Positions 20,395-31,163 of a stretch of 64,000 nucleotides of DNA are shown here, in pieces (position 1 is the first letter of the stretch; the number at the start of each line of letters is the position of its first letter). The notes under the pieces are model-generated. The model saw nothing but the letters and a program-made list of their open reading frames with translations, searched no databases and had not been told where the DNA came from. Source of the stretch: Phymorhynchus buccinoides. Lineage: Eukaryota > Mollusca > Gastropoda > Neogastropoda > Raphitomidae. The stretch spans positions 35,062,488 through 35,126,487 of the forward strand of contig CM065682.1 of assembly GCA_017654935.2 (NCBI GenBank), written 5' to 3'. The position numbers were made by a program, and so were the translations under genes.

Positions 20395-22841
20395 CAGCCG
20401 AATCAGCTTATAAGAAACTCGCTTATAAGAAAACTCGCTTATAATGAAGCAAAAACAAATGTCACTGCCGAACTTCTTCTTTCTTATCTATGATCAAAAC
20501 TCGGATATAAGAAACTCGCTTATAAGAAAACTCGCTTATAAGCAAGCAAATTCCTTCTCCCATCCGCAATGGAAACTTGGATATAAGAAAATTATGTCAT
20601 ACAAGAGAGTTGGTTTGCAGTTCATTTTTTTATAACAAGTTCTATTTTCTTATAAGCGAATTAACATTGACAACATTTTTTTAAAGACCCACCAGATCAT
20701 GTGTCAAAATCACGTGTTCCACGTGTTTTCCCTCTTAAATGTGGTACAAAAACTTATTTTGACCAGGTTTGACTTCCATACACATGCCCCCAAATTGAGA
20801 ACGAAACATTTTAAAGAGCAGCCTCAATTTGAAGTTGGGGGAATTTGTATGTGGGTCACAGCTACCCAGAAAAAAAAAACAAGGGACTTAATCGTGTTGG
20901 GTCAGTGTGTCTTTAAAAGTGAGTTGGACCTGAACTGAAGGGGCAGAGAGGAAAAGGCAATCCATTTCTTTAAGAAGTTAATACAAATAACTGAATATGT
21001 GGACGGACATCCACATAAACAAAAGCAAACGATTGATGAAAAGCTGCATGGGTGGACAGTAAATGGTAATAGTTCAGCACAAGAAAGGTGAAGGGGTACG
21101 CATTTGATAACAGTAAAAAGAAAAAAAAGCTTATTAGTTGAGTGGTTGTAGGCACCTTTAAATCTTCTTCTTAGTAGACTATTTTGATTTTATGATGTAA
21201 GACATGCATCAAATTAGGAAAAAGGAGTTTCTCTTCGTTTTGTTTTTCTGTCTTTCTTTTCTTTTTCTTTTCTCTTTTCCCTTTTCCCCCAATTCAGTTT
21301 GGTTATAAGGAAACAAAAATCAAAATATTTTCTTATATCCGAGTTTCGGATATAAGAAAACTCGGATATGGTAATAAGCAAAAAAATCATCTCCCTTCGA
21401 TTTTCTTATAACCGAGTTTTGCTGTATTTTGATTTTGTGCTGTAAAACATGAGTCAAAGGTCGCAAGTTTCTTTATTGTCCATTGGCATTGTACAAACGC
21501 AAATACAAAAATTGTCTTCCACTGTATAAAATAAGTTATACATCCAAATTAGAATATTGATTAAAAACAAGAAACAGAAATTTACATTTAAACAAATATG
21601 TTACTCTCACACCATACCCAATCATTCATCTGCTCTCCGCTATCTTGCTCACTCACCATGCAACTCACACCATGTCTGCCTTCATTTTTGTTAATTTTCT
21701 GTTCTGTTCTTTCTTTTTTTCCTCCTTTATTTTGCATTTTTCCCTTTTTTCATGCACCAAATTAGGTAAAAGCATTTTCTCTTTGTTACAGTACACCCCG
21801 CTTATAGTAAAGTGCAGGGGAGCAAGGCTTTTCCTTTACTATAACAGGTTTTTCTTATAAACGATGTTCGGATATAGTAAAGTTTTGATGGTATTTTTTA
21901 TCTTATCCGATGACGTTTTTCAAAGTCAAAGCTAACGTAAAATACTAAATATAAACCCATCATCAAATCAAAATACAGCAAAACACGGTTATAAGAAAAT
22001 CGAAGGGAGATGATGTTTTGTATATCCAAGTTTTCTTATATCCGAAACTCAGATATAAGAAAACATTTTGAAGTTTTTTCCCTTGTCTCTCTACCACCAA
22101 CACAAAAGTACTCATATTTTTTTCTTCTGCTCAACATTTATTTTGTACAGAATACTGAATGAAAGTATGGAATGAAGGAATAAAAACAACTCAATTGTTC
22201 TTGTAATCTAGTGCCTGTACTGTTTAGAATGTCTGTGACACAACTGGTTTGATGTAAAGTTTCCCTTTTTGGAACGACTTCAATTTTCTCGGAACATCCT
22301 TTCAGTTCAGGTCCAACTCACTTTTAAAGACACACTGACCCAACACGATTAAATCCCTTGTTTTTTTCTAGGTAGTTGTGACCCACATACAAACTCCCCC
22401 AATTTCAAATTGAGACTGCTCTTTCAAATGTTTCGTTTTCAATTTGGGGCATTTGTATGGGAGTCAAACCTGGTCAAAACAAGATTTTGTACCAGCTATA
22501 AGAAGGAAAACAGGTGGAACCCGTGATTTTGACTCATGATCTGGGGGGTCTTTAAGAAAATGTTGTCAATGGCAATTCGCTTATAAGTAAATAGAACTCG
22601 CTTATAAGAAAATGAACTGCAAACCAACTCTCCTGTATGACATAATTTTCTTATATCCAAGTTTTCATTGCGGATGGGAGAAAAAAATTGCTTGCTTATA
22701 ACCGAGTTTTCTTATAAGCGAGTTTCTTATATCCCAGTTTTGATCATAGATAAGAAAGAAGAAGTTCGGCAGGGAAATTTTTTTTGCTTCATTGTAAGCG
22801 AGTTTTCTTATAAGCGAGTTTCTTATAAGCGGATTCGGCTG
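20395..22841. mobile_element. Long-TIR element of the CAGCCGAATC type
   Basis: The ends are TA|CAGCCGAATC at 20395 and GATTCGGCTG|TA at 22841. The first ~540 bp (20395-20935) is the inverted copy of about 22300-22841. It includes GCCGAACTTCTTCTTTC, CATACAAGAGAGTTGGTTTG, GACCAGGTTTGACT and GAGTTGGACCTGAACTGAA. The interior (20940-22290) carries the CAATGGACAATAAAG 3' end at 21465-21560 and ends of other elements of the cluster. No transposase seen. Mirror: 38974-41415. Confidence 0.7.
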
Positions 22842-23367
22842 TATATTTTTTTTTTTCGGATTCATTTTTTCCACTAAGTAATGAGGGGAAAGAAACATGT
22901 TTTTGAGTGCCTTTCAATTTCATTGAAGGTGGGTAGAGGGAGTAGTGAGAATGTGACGTATGCATTGGTGACGTATTTACAAAGGTCAGGGAGAGGACAA
23001 TTATTTTTTATTGTAACGAAGAAGAACCACAAATGACTTTACTATAGGAGATTTTTTTAATTTTAATTATAACCCAGTTGTTATTATGGGTGGGTGGGGG
23101 GAGTGGTGAGACTGTGACGCATACATTGGTGACGTATTTACAAAGGTCTCAAAGAGGACTTTTTTTTTTATTGTAACCGAGGAGCCAGTCCTGTGGGGAA
23201 CCAAAAGTAACTTTACTATAGCAGGTTTTTTAAAAATTATAACCGAGTTGCTACTATCCAAGGTCTATTTAGTAATAAAACAGTAGACCTTTGGCCGGGA
23301 ACCAGTGCTTTCCTTTACTGTAACCGAAATTTCTTATAACCGAGTTTACTATAAACGGGGAGTACTG
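21789..23367. mobile_element. TIR element of the CAGTACWCCCCG type
   Basis: The left end TA|CAGTACACCCCGCTTATAG and right end CTATAAACGGGGAGTACTG|TA are matching inverted termini about 1579 bp apart, each bordered by TA. Both ends continue into AGGCTTTTCCTTTACT or CAGTGCTTTCCTTTACT. The right half holds a 161-bp tandem duplication. The span overlaps but is not nested in the 20395-22841 element. Mirror: 38449-40025. Confidence 0.65.
22926..23250. repeat. Two-copy tandem duplication, period ~161 bp
   Basis: GCATTGGTGACGTATTTAC followed by AAAGGTC at about 22962 recurs 161 bp later as ACATTGGTGACGTATTTAC. Each unit continues to TTATTGTAACGA or TTATTGTAACCGA and TTTACTATAG. Each copy contains TGACGTAT, a CRE-like octamer, probably by chance. 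Mirror: 38560-38885. Confidence 0.75.
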
Positions 23368-23904
23368 TATATGTTTCTGTTTGTCTTTTATTTTATTTTC
23401 TTCTCTTTTATTTTTAACCTTTTTTTCCCATTCAACTCGGTTATAAGAAAAAAAATCAAAATGTTGTCTTATATCCGAGTTTCGGATATAAGAAAACTCG
23501 CATATAAGAATTGTTTTTTTAATCTCCCTTCGATTTTCTTATAACCGGGTTTTGCTGTATTCGGTTGTGTGTGTTTTTGTTTTGTTTATTTGTTTTTGCT
23601 AAAGTACCACCAAATTTGGCGTGATATAATGTCTGAACTATATAGGGTCGCCTTGCAAAAATAGTCATTACAGCTTACAAAATAAACAATGTAAACCCAT
23701 ATTCTAATCACCGAATGACTAAGCATTCTTGTAAATAAAAATCGAAATACTTAATAAATTGTGGTGTAATACGACAGTGATTGCCAACTTAATCAATCCT
23801 TCACAACACCACGTGGACGAGAACAACTTTAATTAACTAAACTGGCTTGCTAAATAACTCGAAAATAAAGAGAAGTGGTTGGGTGCTTTCCAATCATATT
23901 CCTA

Positions 23905-24192
23905 AAAGCCGTGTCACACTATCCAACCATTCAGTTGGAAGAAAATTCAGATGTGAACTATTCAGCTGCTTGTAGCAGTGTGTCGAATTTACCCTATAAA
24001 CAAGCATTTTGCTGTATTCCCACAACTGCCATAGTGAGTTTGAAGTAAATGGTACAGTCGCCAATTATTTATTTCGACCTGGTTGGCAGGTCAACCAAAA
24101 TTTTGCATTTTGTGATCCCTACTCACTCTGTCAAACGAAAAGAAAGCTGAATTTTCTTCCAACTAAATTGTTGGATAGTGTGAGGCGGTTTT
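23905..24192. mobile_element. Small MITE with ~45-bp TIRs
   Basis: The left end AAAGCCGTGTCACACTATCC followed by AACCATTCAGTTGG and GAAAATTCAG is mirrored by the right end GCTGAATTTTC, CCAACTAAATTGTT and GGATAGTGTGAGGCGG at 24146-24188. The ~200-bp interior has a GACCTGGTTGGCAGGTCAAC near-palindrome at 24078-24097. No coding capacity. Mirror: 37620-37907. Confidence 0.78.
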
Positions 24193-24972
24193 CATGCATG
24201 ATTATGAATGGACTGTTTAGGTGGAGTTATCGTGCTTAGCCCTTGACACCAGGTGGCGTTTCATTTAGAGGCAGTTTCCTTGCAACGGAGACTTAACTCC
24301 CTTTTTTTCTGTCTCGCTCTCTCTCTCGCTCATGCATGGAAAGAATAGATTTTGCCTCATTTATAACATGTACAAAATGGAAGTAATAAAAACCGGTAGA
24401 GTAATCCCCAGTTGGGCGATTAGACGCGCTCATTGTATAGGCTAACATTTGAGATTTTGTTATTGAACAGTTTCTTTTTAGAAGCGACGGTTTGAAATCG
24501 TTATAATGTTTTGTAGCAAGGCGATCAAGACGATCAAACTCCAGAACGACGCTGTCCGCTCTCTAGACTTTCTTCAATCTTGCTTGATTCTATTCTTCTC
24601 CCAAAACCCCCACCCAACCCCCATCTCCCTCACTCGTTTGTCAACAACAGCTACAGAAATAGTGCCATTTGGCCCTTCATTCAGATGGCGTGCATCACTA
24701 CGCTGTAAGGTGGGCCAGCAGTGAAGTAAGAGCCAGCTGTATGCTTGCACCCATTTAGCAAGGCGCACTACAGGTGATGAGTCCCAGTCTGTAAAAAAAA
24801 GCCTGCCTTTTCTACTCCTTATGCAAACGAATTAAGAACGACTTAAAATTTATCAACCAAAAAAAGGAATGGTTCCAGCAAAAAAATAGTATAAGTGCAT
24901 GGCTTTGTACATCGATTTCTCGGCAAATATGTAGATTTACACCCTCCTGCTCTATTTCTTGGTTCTTTCCGT

Positions 24973-24990
24973 GGTTAGGGTTAGGGTTAG
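24973..24990. repeat. Short interstitial TTAGGG repeat
   Basis: Three consecutive TTAGGG units. This is too short to be more than a chance or repair-derived motif. It is conserved in the mirror (36822-36841). Confidence 0.6.
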
Positions 24991-25589
24991 ATGGTCTTTT
25001 CTTTTGCCACAAGCATCTTTTTTGGGGGTCAAAATCATCTTTTTTTTATATCATTAAATCGTGGCCCACTAAGAACACATCCCTGCAAAACATTCAATAA
25101 AGCACGAACGATGATCAGCTTTCGCCCTGTCTTACTCTAGTTCCATTTAGACCATGTTGCTCGTATTTATATAACACCTGATCAAATAAATGCCCTACAC
25201 GTTTACAGTATATTTGTTTTTAGTAATAACTATTTCCAACGTAACTGACGTGGCATTCGGAGATATTTTAACCATTAAAAATGTTTTGTTTTAAGAAATG
25301 AAAAGTTATTGACTCGTGTGCAGAACAAGGACTTTTACATGTTGACACAGTTTTTAAATGCAAACCGAAAAATTAATTAATGTTGTGGCGGTTGAAAAAA
25401 ACGTAACTGACGTGCATAAACGCTCGCCTATCTTTTGTCACAATGTTTAGAGCTTCATTGTTATGAAAAGTTTAGTTCTTTGGTGTGAGAAAACATAGGG
25501 CCTACATCCTGTCCTGTAAGCAGGAACATCCATATTTGGTAATGATCTAGAGTACTGAATTATCTGTACGTTTGTTTGGTCAGTGTGTA

Positions 25590-25632
25590 CCCCCCCCCCC
25601 CCCCCCCCACCCCACCCCACCCCCACCCCCCC
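25590..25632. repeat. Poly-C tract with CCCCA units
   Basis: About 19 consecutive C, then CCCCA-type units. The complementary strand is G-rich enough to form a G-quadruplex. The mirror (36186-36222) differs in length, as expected for a homopolymer. Confidence 0.9.
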
Positions 25633-26166
25633 TTGAAATCCTAGATATTCTAAAGGGGCCACGTCAATCCATTTTCATTTTCTTTCAATACGTTTATTCC
25701 TTCTCTACTTCTCTATACCATTTTTCAAATTATTGCTTTAATGATTGTTGTTAACACAGTTACTTAAATAAATGTTTTCTTTCATTTCAGTCATTATGTT
25801 TACAAGTTCTGGTTCTTAGCCTTTCGTTCGTCGTTAGTATTTTTTGTTATCTAATGCACCCCCCCTTAGCATTAAGGCTGTAAAAAGCTATTAGAGAATT
25901 TCAACTTTACTGTCAAGCTTGAGATGCGTTACGTATCGTAATTTATCGCGTGAAAAAACACACGCAAACGGTGGAATATACGTACGTCATGACGGCGGAG
26001 GCGTACTTCATGCGTGATCGATTCCGTATCTCAACGCATTTAAATTAAAGCAACGCAACATACAAACACCCATTTAACAATTTAATTCAAATCTTCTTCT
26101 TTCGTTCAGATTGCATTTTGTTTCGGAAACCTCAATCATTTTACTGAAAATTGCATCTTTTGTCAG

Positions 26167-26701
26167 GCACTGTTAACCGCCGTTTTGTCCAAATTCCGCC
26201 GTTTTGTCTATAGACAAATTTGCAGTCAAACAGTAAAAATAGGCCAAAGTGACCACTGGTCAGTGACACTGACCACTGGTCAACCACATCAACAATTGTT
26301 CAAATGATCTCCTAATACACTAATTTGCAGTCAAACAGTGAAAATAGGCCAAAGTGACCATTGGTCAGTGACACTGACCACTGGTCAACGACATCAACAA
26401 TTGTTCATATGATCTCCTAATACACTAATTAGCATTCAAACGGTAAAATTAGGCCAAAGTGACCAGTGTCAGTGGTCAGCTTGTTATTCATTTTATTTAA
26501 GAAAGATTTTTTTTTTAATGAGAACTTGACAAGAATGAGTTTTTATAACTCCAACTTTTATTTGGACAAAACGACGGTTCAAAATCGGGCGCCGTTTTGT
26601 CCAACCCGCCGTTTTGTCCAAATCATAATAGAAAATTTGGACAAAACGGCGGTTCTAGCCCCGCCGTTTTGAATTAGGACAAAACGGCGGTTAACAGCAC
26701 C
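26167..26701. mobile_element. MITE-like element built from CCGCCGTTTTGTCC motifs
   Basis: The ends GCACTGTTAACCGCCGTTTTGTCC-type (26167) and its inverse GGACAAAACGGCGG then TTAACAGCAC (26700) are inverted repeats. Core CCGCCGTTTTG occurs at least eight times in both orientations, at 26173-26210 and 26570-26695. Between them lie about 2.5 direct copies of a ~105-bp unit (starts 26221, 26326, about 26430). The unit contains AAACAGTAAAAATAGGCC, AAGTGACCACTGGTCAGTG and CAACAATTGTTC. No coding capacity. Mirror: 35115-35652. Confidence 0.8.
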
Positions 26702-27769
26702 CTATTCGGCTGTCGCCTTTGGCTGACGGTCATGTATCTAAATTCCGAATTCAGAACGAGATGTTGAGCTTTCGATTTGGGTCAAAACAATCCATTAAAC
26801 TGTCCCCTGAAGATGTTTATGGAACCCAGCAGAAGGTGTTCAAGTAATGAAAATGACAATATATATGCACTTTGTGTTTTTCAGCAATCAATAATTGATC
26901 ACAAAACAGAGCTCGTTTGAGCTGTCATAGATCATTTCAGTAGAACTAGACACACGACCTACATATTTAGGCCCACGGGCGCCTAAATATCGAGTAAAAA
27001 AAAAGCTCTATAATTTTTACTACAGATACAATGAGAACACTTGAACTTAATTCAGTAACAAATTAGCCTAAAAAATAAAACTCAAACTGACCTCACTGTA
27101 TACAATTCCAACTTAGGAAGATAATTTTCAGCGTTTGGAGTAATACAATTTGGAAAGAACTAAAGAAAATGAATTGTAGCAGACGACATGAAACTGACAA
27201 TAACTTGAGGCTAAATATGATTGTCAGTGGGTGATGGGCCCTGTTAGGGTTAACTCAGCGATGCTTATAGCAAATTATGGGGGTTTTTGGGAAGTAAAAA
27301 AATAGCCTAACCAACCTAAGATGAAATTAAATAGAAGTGATACAATCAATAAATACAAAATAATTGAGAGAAATAGGTAGTTACACCAAATGAGATCGAA
27401 TTAACACCAACAACTATGAAGTGAATGCGTGAATGCAAGAAGCAACCCCCTACCCGAACCCCTATATTTCGATAGGGGGCAGGCTGGAGACCGGTGAAGT
27501 TAAAGCTACAATGTAGCAACATGCTAACGCAAACGCAAATGCTTACCGCAAGCGTAAAGCAGAGATGCGTTACCTTAAAGTTGAAATCCTCTGTCAATAA
27601 AAACGTCCAGTGTTCAGTATACCATTTTTGAAGCGAGAAAAAACCCACGTAATTTCACGGAGTTAGACGGTAAGCTATGAATCTACTCACTTTACTAATG
27701 ATTTCCTTAACGCATTTAGTGTGGGGAGAAGGTTACCTTGGATATGTATAAGTGTATTATTATGCATAA
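26702..27769. other. Non-coding flank, nothing recognised
   Basis: AT-rich sequence with no convincing frame or repeat. A TAGGCCCACGGGCGCCTA palindrome-like stretch lies at 26969-26986. Confidence 0.5.
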
Positions 27770-29700
27770 AGGGACAACATCGGTATAGCTCCACTGAAGT
27801 CTAGATGTACCCTCCACAGCGACGCTAAGTCCAAAGTAGAAACTCTACTAAAACAGTTTTCATCCGTATTCACCCGCGACACCTCCCAGTCTTCACTACC
27901 CAATCTACGCCAGTATAAGCCCATTGCTAACCTGAAAATAACAAGAGAGGGAGTGGAGAAGTTACTCAGAAAAATGCAAACCTCAAAAGCCCCTGGACCA
28001 GATCAACTTCCCAACAGGATACTGAAAGAGTGTGCAGCCGAACTGGCACCCAGCTTAACAAGGATGTTCCAGAAGTCCATTGACTCAGAGTGTGCAGCCG
28101 AACTGGCACCCAGCTTAACAAGGATGTTCCAGAAGTCCATTGACTCAGAGTGTGCAGCTGAACTGGCACCCAGCTTAACAAGGATGTTCCAGAAGTCCAT
28201 TGACTCAGGTACTCTCCCAACTGACTGGACAAAGGCCAATGTCACCCCGGTCTTCAAAAAGGGAGACAAACATCAAGCTGAGATCTACCGTCCAGTCTCC
28301 TTAACATCAGTGCCTTGTAAGTTATTGGAACACATTATCTGCAAACATTTAATGGATCATCTTGAGAAAGAAAATATCCTTACAAACCTCAACCACGGCT
28401 TCAGAACTGGTTTCCCCTGCGAAAACCAGCTCATCACAACCCTCCACGACCTAAGCAGAAATTTTGATCTAGGCAGGCAGACAGACATTGCCATTCTCGA
28501 TTTCTCCAAGGCCTTTGACACCGTCCCCCATAACAAGCTTCTGTATAAACTAAGCAGTTATGGCATCTCTGGGCCCTTAAATTAATGGTTGGAACATTTC
28601 CTTACCAGGCGGCACATGAAAGTAGTGGTAGATGGCGGAGAATTAAGTGAGACGACAGTGGACTCAGGAGTACCCCAAGGTACAGTGCTGGGACCTTTGC
28701 TGTTCTTATGTCACATAAATGACCTCCCAGCCGCAGTCAAGTCACAAGTTCGTCTGTTTGCCGATGATTGTCTTCTGTACCGACCCATCAACTGCCAACA
28801 GGACCATCATATTCTGCAGTCTGATCTCAGGGAGTTGGAGAAGTGGGCTAATACATGGGGCATGAGGTTCAATGCGAAAAAGTGCTACATCCTCAGCATC
28901 CGCCCCAGGTCATCACACTTCTACTTATTGACTCACCATCACTGACGACCTCAGATGGACGGCACACATTGACAACATAGTCAATAAGGCAAGTGCGACT
29001 CTAGGGTTCTTGCGCAGAAACCTATGCTGCTGCCCAGCTGAAAGTAGGCACACAGCATACATCTCCTGGTGCGATCCACCCTCGAGTATAGTGCGTCAGT
29101 TTGGGACCCGCACCTCCAGAAAAATATAGACAGGCTGGAGAGCATCCAGAGGCGTGCGGCTCACTTCATCATCCAGAATTACAAAGACCGCACCCCTGGA
29201 TGCATCTCAAACATGCTCCAACAACAGGAACTACCTCCACTACAAAGAGGAAAGAACAACGCCTCACCCTGTTTTTTAAGATCATCAGGGGTGAGATGCC
29301 AGCTTTACCAGCGGAACAGTTTCTCAAACCTGTGGCCCAGACAAAAAGAAGAATAGTGCCCCGCCTAGAGAAGGACCACATAACAATTAACGTGGTGTCT
29401 AGTATGACCAGAAACAACAGCCAGTGCTTTGTGGTTGAGAGTTTAAATACTATCATCTTCAAAAATTCATTCTTTCCACGGACAACAACCAAGTGGAACA
29501 GCTTGCCAGACAATAATTATACTCACCATGTCGTCGGCCAGCCAGTTCAGGAGTGCTGTGTCTGATCGCAGGCACAGCAATCAACCAGCACACTGAACTT
29601 AAGGTGGGGGCCCCAGTTACCATACTAGTGGTGCTGGGGGTCGGCTAGTCCAGCTGTTCGTCAGTTGGATAAACAGCAAATCGTGTAGCCTGCCAATAAA
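27770..29700 (+). mobile_element. LINE with nearly continuous RT, triplicated segment, one in-frame stop
   Basis: A frame open from about 27782 reads LKSRCTLHSDAKSKVETL, SSVFTRD, KMQTSKAPGPDQLPN, then a 3x20-residue repeat. It continues with KANVTPVFKKGDK, YRPVSLTSVPCKLLEHII and FLDFSKAFDTVPHNKLLYKL-type motif A, and stops at 28585. The same frame resumes with SGVPQGTVLGPLLFL, VRLFADDCLLY (motif C), WANTWGMRFNAKKC. After frameshifts come VRSTLEYSASVWDPHLQ, RLESIQRRAAHFI and FKNSFFPRTTTKWNSLP. The order and motifs fit a CR1/jockey-group ORF2 missing its 5' endonuclease. Catalytic residues remain, but the stop and shifts disable it. Mirror: 32112-34042, with one extra stop. Confidence 0.92.
28028..28207 (+). 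repeat. Perfectly in-frame 60-bp triplication inside the LINE RT
   Basis: Three consecutive 60-bp units start at 28028, 28088 and 28148 and differ by one base (GCC/GCT at 28160). Each encodes 20 residues, from ECAAELAPSL to RMFQKSIDS. Ordinary RTs have this helix once, so two units are extra. The triplication is also in the mirror (33605-33784), where the unit farthest from the start has Met changed to Ile. Confidence 0.95.
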
Positions 29701-30633
29701 TAACCCCCCAAACTTCATTCAAATTTTTTTTTTGTGGTGTAGATTATATAGTGCTCTCCCCAGTTTTTCCCCAGCTGGCGTTTATATCCAAGTTGGATTC
29801 TGCCAGCATCGACCCATCAAGATCAAGAAAGTGCACAACAAAGTGATTAATAGAATGCATAACGAACGCATGGGTAACTGTACAACATCCCAGGCTTTAT
29901 TTTTGGAAGCACTGTAGGGGTGTACACGTAGACCATGCCTCCTTCTGGGTGTATTGGTGATGTGCACCATGTAGATTTAATATGTCAAAATATTGCGGTC
30001 CTCCCACCCCAACTCCCTTCTCTCTTTTTTGAGCTCGTAATAATGATGTCATTGTGAACAAAACCATACACAAGCGCGCATACGCACGCACGCATACACG
30101 CACGCATACACACACACACATACACTCAATCAGAGAGAGAGATTGGATCTGTGATTATGTACATCTATGCTAGATCTCGATTCTAGATCTTTTCACTTAG
30201 AACGCATATTTTAGATTTAGAAAGATCTAATATGAAGATCTCGACCCTAGATTTGGCGACCTGACGCATCTGCACTCATATGACAGGAGGCTATCTGAGT
30301 GATCGACGAAGTGGAAGAGATAAAAATATGTTTTTGAGCACAGATCACTGTCTCAGATTGTTTTGCGTCTCATTTGATCTAAATACAAAGTCTAGATATT
30401 TTAACAGTAAAAGACAGCTGAATGTTTACATATTTTTATAATTTGAAAAGAATTCACTTTAAGTTTAAAGTACAGTTTTTAGAACCCAGTACGCGATGGC
30501 CTGTATTTACGGTGCGCACTGACCCCTACCTGTACGCAATGACCAATGTGTCATAGTATTCAGAAATCCGTTTGCGTCTAGAAAACGGTTTCAGTTACAA
30601 ACCAGAGCGTTGGTACAGTGGAAGCAGAAACAT
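29701..30633. other. Contig-end sequence next to the gap, no gene recognised
   Basis: Contains a short open stretch (29732-29917) with no recognised homology, an alternating CGCA/CACA tract (30070-30125) and a run of AGATCT/TAGATC motifs at 30163-30260. It approaches the assembly gap, and mismatches to the mirror become frequent after about 30480. Confidence 0.5.
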
Positions 30634-30663
30634 TTTAACAGACACTGGTGATCTAAACCATTT

Positions 30664-31163
30664 NNNNNNNNNNNNNNNNNNNNNNNNNNNNNNNNNNNNN
30701 NNNNNNNNNNNNNNNNNNNNNNNNNNNNNNNNNNNNNNNNNNNNNNNNNNNNNNNNNNNNNNNNNNNNNNNNNNNNNNNNNNNNNNNNNNNNNNNNNNNN
30801 NNNNNNNNNNNNNNNNNNNNNNNNNNNNNNNNNNNNNNNNNNNNNNNNNNNNNNNNNNNNNNNNNNNNNNNNNNNNNNNNNNNNNNNNNNNNNNNNNNNN
30901 NNNNNNNNNNNNNNNNNNNNNNNNNNNNNNNNNNNNNNNNNNNNNNNNNNNNNNNNNNNNNNNNNNNNNNNNNNNNNNNNNNNNNNNNNNNNNNNNNNNN
31001 NNNNNNNNNNNNNNNNNNNNNNNNNNNNNNNNNNNNNNNNNNNNNNNNNNNNNNNNNNNNNNNNNNNNNNNNNNNNNNNNNNNNNNNNNNNNNNNNNNNN
31101 NNNNNNNNNNNNNNNNNNNNNNNNNNNNNNNNNNNNNNNNNNNNNNNNNNNNNNNNNNNNNNN
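30664..31163. other. Assembly gap of exactly 500 N
   Basis: There is an unbroken run of 500 N at the centre of the inverted repeat. A round-number gap is a scaffolding placeholder, not a measured distance. The left contig extends 30 bases (30634-30663) beyond the point where the right arm begins to match. Any reading frame crossing the gap is meaningless. Confidence 0.99.

Larger units (their letters stand above)
19844..23559. mobile_element. Cluster of TTATAAGAAAACTCG inverted-repeat DNA elements
   Basis: Termini of at least three related TIR types, each flanked by TA: CAGCCGAAYCVGCTTAT (left ends at 19844 and 20395, right end at 22841); CAGTACWCCCCGYTTATAG (left 21789, right 23367); and CAGCAAAACNCGGTTATAAG (left 21976, right ends 21424 and 23557). 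All share subterminal units such as CTTATAAGAAAACTCG and CGGATATAAGAAAAC. CAG...CTG ends with a TA target fit Tc1/mariner, especially pogo-like, non-autonomous elements. No transposase frame is present. Some end pairs cross instead of nesting. Confidence 0.75.
24193..26160. other. Flank 3' of the receptor gene, no gene recognised
   Basis: No supported coding region. It holds three telomere-like units GGTTAGGGTTAGGGTTAG (24973-24990), a poly-C/CCCCA tract (25590-25632) and a CpG-containing stretch near 25960-26040. The remainder is AT-rich and unremarkable. Confidence 0.5.

Noticed and set aside
19844..23559. CRISPR-like array of short repeats
   Set aside because: Units are irregular, occur in both orientations and form TIRs bounded by TA. 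The window is eukaryotic and no cas genes are present.
24009..24239. 76-codon frame within the small MITE
   Set aside because: It is covered by a non-coding MITE including its TIR, and the composition is not protein-like.
27770..29700. A viral reverse transcriptase or an intact host RT gene
   Set aside because: The motif order, lack of protease, integrase or LTRs, and the NSFFPRTTTKWNSLP ending are those of non-LTR retrotransposons. Stops and frameshifts exclude function.
29732..29970. Short frames on both strands next to the contig end (IKIKKVHNKVINRM and its complement)
   Set aside because: No recognised family, no start context or splice support, and they lie beside an error-prone contig end.
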